A stretch of DNA of 6,157 bases from Novosphingobium sp. (GTDB lineage Bacteria > Pseudomonadota > Alphaproteobacteria > Sphingomonadales > Sphingomonadaceae). This document shows positions 1-4,915 of the stretch, in pieces. The position numbers and the translations under genes are program-made. Below the pieces are notes generated by a model. The model searched no databases and was not told the DNA's origin. It was given only the letters and a program-made list of their open reading frames with translations. The stretch spans positions 1-6,157 of the forward strand of contig JAQVEQ010000164.1 of NCBI GenBank assembly GCA_028697875.1, given 5' to 3'. Positions within the stretch are counted from its first letter, which is position 1. Each line of letters starts with the position of its first letter.

Positions 1-111
1 TCTCAGCACCGTGACCAGGAACACCGGCAGGAGGCTATGGATCATCTCCGAGGAGAAGTCCATGGTGAGGCTCACCAGGCCGAGTGCGACGACGCCCCTG
101 GGCAGTTTCAT
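1..111 (-). CDS. MFS transporter, N-terminal fragment (runs off left edge)
   Basis: Only the first 37 codons are in the window, too short to be listed as a complete ORF. Reading back from the ATG at 109-111 gives MKLPRGVVALGLVSLTMDFS, then SEMIHSLLPVFLVTVLR. This is the first transmembrane helix of a major facilitator superfamily carrier. The D-x-S-S-E-M-I-x-x-L-L-P-V-F-L motif in that helix is typical of a common bacterial drug/sugar-type MFS subgroup. Substrate cannot be told from this piece. The start is fixed by a 4-base ATGA overlap with the stop codon of the metallophosphoesterase upstream, so the two are probably co-transcribed and translationally coupled. The family call is inference from one helix, but the motif is distinctive. 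Confidence 0.75.
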   Translation of the reverse strand, partial: MKLPRGVVALGLVSLTMDFSSEMIHSLLPVFLVTVLR

Positions 112-1328
112 ACGCACGGGCGGGCGAGCACCATTTTTGTTGAACAGGGTTGGGTAAATTTTTCACGGTTGGTTTCCGCTGGATTCGAAGCCGCGATCGA
201 GAGTGTCTCGACTTGTGCGGGACGCAGCTCGATAAGCGTGATTTCCGGCGGTGCCAGTACCCGCAGCGGCGGTCCCCAGGTGCCAGTGCCGCGGCTCACG
301 TACAGCCAGCCGCCGGCGAGCCGCGTGAGGCCGGTGGCCATGGGGTAGCTCAGGCGCACCAGCAGGCCGAACGGAAAGATCTGCCCGTGGTGGACATGGC
401 CGGAGAGCTGCAAGTCGAACCGGCCGGCGGCCCACGGGTCCACGACCGGCTGGTGCTTGAGCAGGATGGTGAAACCCGGCCGCCGGCCGGCGAGCAACGC
501 GTGCTCGTCGCGGTGCACGGCCACGCCCAGCATGGCGCCGGTGGGATCGTCCACGCCGGCGATCGTGAGCGCGCCGATCTCGACCGCCGTGCCGCGCAGC
601 ACCGTGAAGCCGGCGCGTGCGTGGAAGTCGAGGGCGCGCTCGATCCCTGCGAAGAACTCGTGGTTGCCGGTGACCGCGAACTTGCCGAGCCGCGGCGCGA
701 GCTCCGCAAGTTGCGGTGCCAGGCCGTTCAGGCGGTCGGTCTGACCGTCCACCAGGTCGCCGGCCGAGAGCAGCAGGTCCGGATCGAGCTCCCGGACCCG
801 GGCCAGGATGCGCCGCAGCCGGCGTCGGCCCAGCATCGCGCCCAGGTGGACGTCGGAAAGCAGCACGATGCGCAGCGGCTCCGGCAGTTTTGGCGTGGTC
901 AGCGTCACGCGCTCGATGCGCGGGCGGCGCGCCACGGCGAAGCCGTAGCCGGCCACGCCGAGGGTCAGCGTGTTGGCCAGCAGGAACGCCTGCCGCGGGG
1001 TGAGTCGCGGCCCCGCCTCCCACAGCCTCGCCGCCAGCGCCAGCAGATCGACGCCGAGCGCGATCCAGAAGAACAGGAACGCGAGCCCCATCCAGCTGTA
1101 GCCGACCCAGGCGCCGGTCACCACCAGCCGGTGCCCGCCGCGCCGCTCCAGCCTCCAGAGCAGCAGCGGCAGCACGGTCATCAGCCCCACCCAGACGACC
1201 AGACCGGCGGCGACCGGGCCAGGCAGCGCGAACGCCGCTTGGGCCTTGGCGACCGCATAGAGCTGGATGCCGGCGTACAGCAGGAACAGGACGGTGAGCA
1301 CGACGGTGATGCGCAGGCGATTGGTCAT
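108..1328 (-). CDS. Membrane-anchored metallophosphoesterase (YaeI/YkuE-like)
   Basis: A 406-residue protein. The N-terminal 135 residues are hydrophobic, with about four likely membrane helices (near 8-27, 38-58, 70-99 and 113-133). A calcineurin-like phosphoesterase domain follows from about 152. The metal-binding motifs are all present and in order: SDVHLG (D159, H161), GDLVDG (190-195, D191), GNHE (221-224, N222/H223), KHQP (H292) and GHVHHGQ (310-316). The fold should therefore hold a two-metal centre. Relatives include YkuE/YaeI-type enzymes, some of which act on lipid pyrophosphates such as UDP-diacylglucosamine, but the substrate here is unknown. The last 35 or so residues after PPEITLIELRP are low in recognisable conservation. 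The start is supported by GAGGAG at 1338-1343, 9 bases upstream. The stop overlaps the start of the MFS gene. A frameshifted ABC permease remnant lies directly upstream. Confidence 0.9.
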   Translation of the reverse strand: MTNRLRITVVLTVLFLLYAGIQLYAVAKAQAAFALPGPVAAGLVVWVGLMTVLPLLLWRLERRGGHRLVVTGAWVGYSWMGLAFLFFWIALGVDLLALAARLWEAGPRLTPRQAFLLANTLTLGVAGYGFAVARRPRIERVTLTTPKLPEPLRIVLLSDVHLGAMLGRRRLRRILARVRELDPDLLLSAGDLVDGQTDRLNGLAPQLAELAPRLGKFAVTGNHEFFAGIERALDFHARAGFTVLRGTAVEIGALTIAGVDDPTGAMLGVAVHRDEHALLAGRRPGFTILLKHQPVVDPWAAGRFDLQLSGHVHHGQIFPFGLLVRLSYPMATGLTRLAGGWLYVSRGTGTWGPPLRVLAPPEITLIELRPAQVETLSIAASNPAETNREKFTQPCSTKMVLARPCV

Positions 1329-1337
1329 CGGGACAAT

Positions 1338-1343
1338 CTCCTC
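1338..1343 (-). promoter_or_regulatory. Ribosome binding site of the metallophosphoesterase
   Basis: GAGGAG on the minus strand, 9 bases before the ATG at 1326-1328. It supports that start and sits immediately after the last recognisable permease codons. Confidence 0.7.
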
Positions 1344-1523
1344 GCAGCAGCCGCCGGAACCGCCACACCGCGAACAGCCCGCTGCCCAGAACCAGGATGC
1401 CCGTTACATCGGCCAGACATAGGTGAACCCGTTGCCCTTGAACAGCACCTGGTAGCCGAAACCCATGAAGTAGCGCATGGGCGATATCAGGCCGATAATA
1501 ACGATGATGCTGCGTTTAACATG
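1344..1523 (-). pseudogene. 3' remnant of an ABC-2 type transporter permease, frameshifted
   Basis: Reading the minus strand from about 1520 gives VKRSIIVIIGLISPMRYFMG, then FGYQVLFKGNGFTYVWP, ending in a premature TAA at 1404-1406. In the next frame the following bases read DVTGILVLGSGLFAVWRFRRLL (an extra G at about 1410-1412 would join the frames). Together this matches the C-terminus of ABC-2 permeases. That region has a P-x-R-Y-F loop, an F-L-K-G-type turn, W-P, a final helix and a basic tail of the W-R-F-R-R type. Only about 60 codons remain and no start codon with a usable ribosome site is seen, so the 5' part is lost. The remnant ends just before the ribosome site of the phosphoesterase, suggesting the intact permease gene was once next to it in one operon. 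The family call is from pattern memory. A single sequencing error could explain the frameshift but not the missing 5' end. Confidence 0.6.
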
Positions 1524-1619
1524 CCTGTTTAATCTTCTCTCCTTCTTGCATCCGGCACCTTGTGCCGAGCACAACGGCGGTGTTGTTATCGGACAGGTCA
1601 CCCAACGCTCAGACCGGCG

Positions 1620-1642
1620 CCGGGCGAGCCCACCCCGCCCGG
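1620..1642 (-). other. GC-rich hairpin downstream of the DUF2934 gene
   Basis: A perfect 7-bp inverted repeat (CCGGGCG at 1620-1626, CGCCCGG at 1636-1642) encloses a 9-base loop, about 40 bases past the DUF2934 stop. There is no T-run on either side, so it is not a standard intrinsic terminator. It could stabilise an mRNA 3' end or be chance in GC-rich DNA. The rest of 1524-1681 shows no gene I can support. Confidence 0.3.
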
Positions 1643-1681
1643 GGTTCAGTACACGCGCTCGATTGCAGCGCGGCATCTCGT

Positions 1682-1888
1682 TCAATGCGCGTGGAGCGAG
1701 GCGTCGATCTGCTTCTCGGCCTGCACCCAGTCCTCGAGCTCGTGACCCGGCTCGAAAGCCCGCTGTTCGGCTCGGTAATAGGCTGCGACCGCGATCATCT
1801 CGTCACGATCCATCTGCGCGACCGACTCGGCGGTGGCTACTTCGCGTGCCTCGGCTTCGGTTTTACTTGTCTGCTTACGTTTCGTCAT
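1682..1888 (-). CDS. DUF2934 domain small protein
   Basis: A 68-residue, highly charged protein. The N-terminal 25 residues are basic then acidic linker (MTKRKQTSKTEAEAREV). From about residue 30 it carries the DUF2934 core: an I-A-x-x-A-Y-Y-x-A-E-x-R-x-F pattern, then PGHELEDWVQAEKQI (47-61), the family hallmark. Length is normal for the family, which is small and of unknown function, with no signal peptide or membrane segment. The start at 1886-1888 is supported by AAGGAG (1897-1902) at 8-base spacing. It begins 25 bases after the stop of the truncated fusion-protein ORF and may be transcribed with it. Family assignment is firm; function is unknown. Confidence 0.85.
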   Translation of the reverse strand: MTKRKQTSKTEAEAREVATAESVAQMDRDEMIAVAAYYRAEQRAFEPGHELEDWVQAEKQIDASLHAH

Positions 1889-1913
1889 GGCTCTTTCTCC
1901 TTTTCGCTCCTAG

Positions 1914-2189
1914 TTAAAGTGAACACCGGGGCGGTCCATCCTGAGCCGCTTCCCCGGCGGGGTCCCGGAACGCACCGCTCCGAAACCATCCCTTGGCAAC
2001 AAAACCGCGATTGCCTTGTACCATGCGGGGCATTCCGGCGCCCCATGATCCGCCCTCAATCCGGCCACTGGCGATTAGCAAACCGGGATGCGCTTCATCA
2101 CTCATCGTCATCCAGACGACAAGCCCAAACACACAGGCGGCCAACGTTGGACCGACTCCGACAGTGGCGCTGCGCTTAGTCATTCTCAT
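1914..2189 (-). pseudogene. 5' remnant of a HlyD-family membrane fusion protein, 91-codon ORF
   Basis: The ORF opens like a membrane fusion protein. A short basic start (MRMTKRS) is followed by one membrane helix (about residues 11-29, ending WMTM), then PGLLIASGRIEG (35-46). The ASGRIEG stretch is the entry to the first lipoyl half-domain in HlyD/EmrA-type adaptors; compare S-A-N-G-R-I-E-A in the intact homologue at 3842. After residue 46 (near 2052) similarity stops. The remaining 45 residues are Gly/Pro/Arg-rich and look like out-of-context translation to a chance TAA. The coiled coil, second lipoyl half and beta-barrel are all absent. The ATG at 2187-2189 or the one at 2181-2183 may be the start. 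It lies 40 bases downstream of the crotonase pseudogene and 25 bases upstream of DUF2934. It could still be expressed as a small membrane peptide, but I read it as a deletion remnant. Confidence 0.55.
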
Positions 2190-2229
2190 CTTTCCCAGCC
2201 GTCATATATTGCATAGATCACAATTTGGC

Positions 2230-3017
2230 CTACCAGGAATAGCCCACGAGGCTTTCTTCTGTCTTGAAATGGCCTTCCAGTTCCTTCCTATAAGGTGTTG
2301 ACAACAACTTGGTAGATTCAAGCGTTGATAGGTTTATGCCGCTTATACTTTTCGCCCGTTTAATACATTCAGACACGAAATCTTCGGCCGGGAGAATGGC
2401 ATTGATCAGCCCGAGTTCCAGCGCCTGTTCCGCATCGATGGAATCAGCCGTCAACATCAACTCCATGGCCCTTCCTTTGCCTATATATCTCGGCAGAAAA
2501 AAGGCCAGGGCCCCACTTGGATGAAGGCCATACTTCTTATGGATCAGCGAGAAACGCATATCGGGCGTGGCATATCTGAGGTCGGCCGACAAGGTTCCCC
2601 GAAAAAAGGCGTGACGATAGCCCCTCTCAGGCCGTCAATAATGATCTTTTTGGAAGCCACTCTTCGCTCAATGGTATAGCGGTGAAAACACAGTTGCCTC
2701 AAGCGATCAGTATTCCCTTTGAAGTCCCATGAGTCTCCGAGATTGCCCAGATCGGCATCTGTGCCACAGGTTTTTCGCAGATATCCGTCATAAGTCTCGT
2801 CGCCCAAGCTATTGGGTTCTGCCAGCGAGAGCACAACCTTCACATCATCTGCATTATCTGCGGCATCCATGATCTTGAAATAGTGCTCGCGTTTTTCCAG
2901 GTCCGTAAGGAATGGGAAAACGTTGTGTCCGAAATCGAGAATCAGAACCCCGTCGTCCAGTTCAATTGAAATGTCCTGCCCGGCCAACCGGCGTAAAACA
3001 TCAATATCCTTCATCAT
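2230..3017 (-). pseudogene. Enoyl-CoA hydratase/isomerase (crotonase) family gene, one frameshift
   Basis: Two overlapping reading frames together encode one crotonase of about 262 residues, the normal family length. The first frame (3017 to about 2595) covers the N-terminal half, up to IIIDGLRGAIVTPFFGE (residues 125-141). This includes the G-x-x-x-G-A segment that forms one oxyanion-hole strand. The second frame (from 2592) resumes with LSADLRYATPDMRF, then GLHPSGALAFFLPRYIG, LTADSIDAEQALELGLIN, and ends at TAG 2230-2232. Only two bases (2593-2594) separate GAA from TTG, so one lost base accounts for the break; a restored G gives G-E-A-L-S-A-D-L. The usual first oxyanion motif (F-x-A-G-x-D) is replaced by EPNSLGDETY, so the reaction cannot be named. 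GC is about 47-48% against well over 60% around it, suggesting acquisition by transfer. Either a recent pseudogene or one sequencing error. Confidence 0.85.
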
Positions 3018-3021
3018 CGCG

Positions 3022-3026
3022 CCTCC
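3022..3026 (-). promoter_or_regulatory. Ribosome binding site of the crotonase gene
   Basis: GGAGG on the minus strand. Two ATG codons follow in tandem. The first (3015-3017) is only 4 bases away and the second (3012-3014) is 7, so initiation at the second is more likely and would shorten the product by one residue. Confidence 0.6.
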
Positions 3027-3112
3027 AAGTTCAGATCTAGCAATATCGATCAGGGGCGTACTACATTTTTAATTGCTGACGCCACGTCTTTGTTTCATCC
3101 CGTGCAATACCT

Positions 3113-3688
3113 TTAGCCGGAACGCCCTCCGTCGGGCTCCGCAGCCTCCACCCCGAGTGCCCGGACGAGCAGTGCCGATGCGTGCTTGGCTATGGTCTTG
3201 GGCTTCTCGTGCTCCGGTTTGCGTCCCGGCAGGTGGCGGCGCAGCGGGAGGGTCTCAAAACAAAACAGCACCAAACCCACCACGGAATTGGCCAACAGAT
3301 AGGGGTCGAGGTCCGGGGCCAATTCCTTTGCCAGCGCTACAATCGCTTCGTATGGCTCCAGAAACACCTGATCGGCGAGCAACTTCAAGCGCGTCTCATC
3401 ACCATCCACAAGTTCCCGCTGCAGCAGTGCGCGGAAGTCCGGATCGCCAGCCGCCAGCGCCCGCCGGATCCCCTCGGCCTTGTCGGTAAAGGCATGATCC
3501 ACCGCGACGAGGTACAGGGCTTGCTTGTCCGGAAAATGGTGATAAAGGGCTGCGGTGCTGACGCCCACGGCACGCGCGATATCCCGCATGGATACGCCGC
3601 TGTAACCCGTTGCCGCAAACAACGGAATCGCCTGCATCAGTATGAGCTCACGCCGGTCGACACCTGTGGCAGCATGATTTACACTCAT
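3113..3688 (-). CDS. TetR/AcrR-family transcriptional regulator
   Basis: A 191-residue protein of normal length for the family. The N-terminal DNA-binding domain is clear. Helix 1 is at about 12-27 (ILMQAIPLFAATGY), followed by VSMRDIARAVGVSTAALYHHF (32-52), which forms the helix-turn-helix, and PDKQALYLVAVDHAF. The C-terminal ligand domain (about 70-180) is the usual variable helical region and gives no hint of the inducer. The tail after 180 is short and acidic/Gly-rich. The start at 3686-3688 has AAGGTGAGG (3691-3699) just upstream. A near-palindrome at 3697-3716 overlaps this control region. The gene diverges from the exporter operon starting at 3842, so it probably represses itself and that operon. 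Which effect it has is inference; the family is certain. Confidence 0.93.
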   Translation of the reverse strand: MSVNHAATGVDRRELILMQAIPLFAATGYSGVSMRDIARAVGVSTAALYHHFPDKQALYLVAVDHAFTDKAEGIRRALAAGDPDFRALLQRELVDGDETRLKLLADQVFLEPYEAIVALAKELAPDLDPYLLANSVVGLVLFCFETLPLRRHLPGRKPEHEKPKTIAKHASALLVRALGVEAAEPDGGRSG

Positions 3689-3696
3689 CGCCTCAC

Positions 3697-3716
3697 CTTA
3701 GCTAACGTTCGTTAAG
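3697..3716. promoter_or_regulatory. Candidate TetR operator, 20-bp near-palindrome
   Basis: The two halves CTTAGCTAAC and GTTCGTTAAG match in inverted orientation at 16 of 20 positions, around a perfect AACGTT centre (3704-3709). The outer CTTA/TAAG arms are also perfect. Size and position, 9 bases upstream of the tetR start codon and between divergent genes, fit a TetR-family dimer site. TTGACT on the minus strand overlaps its outer edge (about 3713-3718) and could be part of a promoter, but I find no convincing -10 at normal spacing. Confidence 0.65.
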
Positions 3717-3828
3717 TCAAGTGTGAGGCCAAACCCGTGTCCGATCAACGCAGGAACGACGCGCGGTATGAATAAACGGCAGGGCGCAGGGCCTGAGAGG
3801 GATCAATGCGCGCCGGGGCCAGGCTTAC

Positions 3829-3833
3829 GGGAG
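3829..3833 (+). promoter_or_regulatory. Ribosome binding site favouring the start at 3842
   Basis: GGGAG lies 8 bases before the ATG at 3842. An earlier in-frame ATG at 3806 has GAGAGG about 5 bases upstream, so the choice is not decided by this site alone. The later start puts the membrane helix at residues 8-25, as expected for this family. Confidence 0.5.
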
Positions 3834-3841
3834 ACGAGGAA

Positions 3842-4915
3842 ATGCCTGAAGCGTTCAAGACCTGGTGGCTATGGATCGCGATCGTTGCGCTGGCCATCGC
3901 CGCGGCCGTCACCACCTGGCAGGTTCTCCAGCCGCCGACGCCGCCGGCGGGGATCGCCAGCGCCAACGGCCGGATCGAGGCGGTCGAGATCGATATCGCG
4001 GCCAAGACCGCGGGCCGGGTCAAGGAGATCCTGGTCAACGAGGGCGACTTCGTCCGTGCCGGGCAGGAACTGGCGAGGATGGACACGGCGGTCCTGGAGG
4101 CGCAGCTCCGGGAGGCCGAGGCGCAGCTGCAGCGCGCCCGGATCTCGGTCGAGACGGCAACGAGCCTGGTCACGCAGCGCGAAGCCGAGGCCGAGGCCGC
4201 CCGGGCGCTCATCGCCCAGAGAAAGGCCGAGCTCGACGCGGCACAAAAACGGCTCGCCCGCACCCGGGAGCTCGTCTCGAAAAACGCCGTCTCCGAGGCG
4301 CAGTTCGACGACGACCGTGCCGCGGCCGAGGCGGCGAGGGCCGCGGTCGCCGCCGCGCAGGCGCAGGCCGCGGCCGCGCAGGGCGCCATCGGCCAAGCCA
4401 AATCGAACGTCGTCGCTGCGAAATCGGCGGTCGAAGCCGCCCAGGCCACCCTCCAGCGCATCCAGGCCGATATCGACGACAGCGTGCTGACCTCGCCGCG
4501 CGACGGCCGCGTCCAGTACCGCGTCGCCCAGCCCGGCGAGGTGCTCTCCCCGGGCGGCGTGGTGCTGAACATGGTCGATCTCACCGATGTCTACATGACC
4601 TTCTTCCTCCCGACCGAACAGGCGGGACGGGTCGCGCTGGGTGCCGAGGCGCTCCTGGTGCTGGACGCCGCCCCGCAGTACGTGATCCCCGCCGAGGTCT
4701 CCTTCGTCGCCGACGTCGCCCAGTTCACGCCCAAGACGGTCGAGACGGCCGAGGAGCGGCTGAAGCTGATGTTCCGCATCAAGGCGCGGATCGACCCGGG
4801 CCTGCTCAGGAAGCACCTCCGCCAGGTCAAGACCGGTCTGCCGGGCATGGCCTATGTACGGCTCGACCCTCGGGTGGAGTGGCCGCCTGAACTGCAGACC
4901 CGGCTGCCGCAATGA
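3842..4915 (+). CDS. yhiI: YhiI-type HlyD-family membrane fusion protein
   Basis: A 357-residue periplasmic adaptor anchored in the inner membrane. It links an ABC exporter to the outer envelope. Order of parts: N-terminal anchor helix (8-25); first lipoyl half (about 40-82, with ANGRIEAVEIDIAAKTAGRV and the EGDFVRAGQ turn); long Ala/Glu/Arg-rich coiled-coil hairpin (about 83-208, including AVSEAQFDDDRAAAEAARAA); second lipoyl half (about 210-245, SPRDGRVQYRVAQPGEVL); beta-barrel (about 246-340, VYMTFFLPTEQAG, DVAQFTPKTVET, RLKLMFRIKARI, VKTGLPGMAYVRL). These last motifs are near-identical to what I recall of E. coli YhiI. An extended form from ATG 3806 adds 12 residues of no obvious use. The stop overlaps the next gene's start (ATGA), so expression is coupled to the ATPase. 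The TetR gene upstream and its operator probably control it. Substrate unknown. Confidence 0.93.
   Translation: MPEAFKTWWLWIAIVALAIAAAVTTWQVLQPPTPPAGIASANGRIEAVEIDIAAKTAGRVKEILVNEGDFVRAGQELARMDTAVLEAQLREAEAQLQRARISVETATSLVTQREAEAEAARALIAQRKAELDAAQKRLARTRELVSKNAVSEAQFDDDRAAAEAARAAVAAAQAQAAAAQGAIGQAKSNVVAAKSAVEAAQATLQRIQADIDDSVLTSPRDGRVQYRVAQPGEVLSPGGVVLNMVDLTDVYMTFFLPTEQAGRVALGAEALLVLDAAPQYVIPAEVSFVADVAQFTPKTVETAEERLKLMFRIKARIDPGLLRKHLRQVKTGLPGMAYVRLDPRVEWPPELQTRLPQ

Noticed and set aside
163..1368. Minus-strand ORF of 401 codons
   Set aside because: Arg/Ala/Gly-rich shadow frame of the phosphoesterase. Only its first few codons matter, as the tail of the permease remnant.
150..1532. Long plus-strand ORF of 460 codons
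   Set aside because: It lies opposite the metallophosphoesterase. Its Gln/Arg/His-rich composition is typical of antisense translation in GC-rich DNA, with no family motif.
3053..3080. AT-rich stretch upstream of the crotonase gene considered as its promoter
   Set aside because: TTAAAA with 17-base spacing leads to a poor -10, so there is no supportable promoter call.
3078..3095. Short hairpin GACG-CCA-CGTC followed by TTTGTTT on the plus strand
   Set aside because: The stem is only 4 bp and no plus-strand gene ends here; too weak to call a terminator.
3723..4490. Plus-strand ORF of 255 codons beginning in the intergenic region
   Set aside because: Ser/Arg/Pro-rich, out of frame with yhiI, no motif and no convincing ribosome site.
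3869..4912. Minus-strand ORF of 347 codons opposite yhiI
   Set aside because: Antisense shadow; the plus frame matches YhiI end to end.
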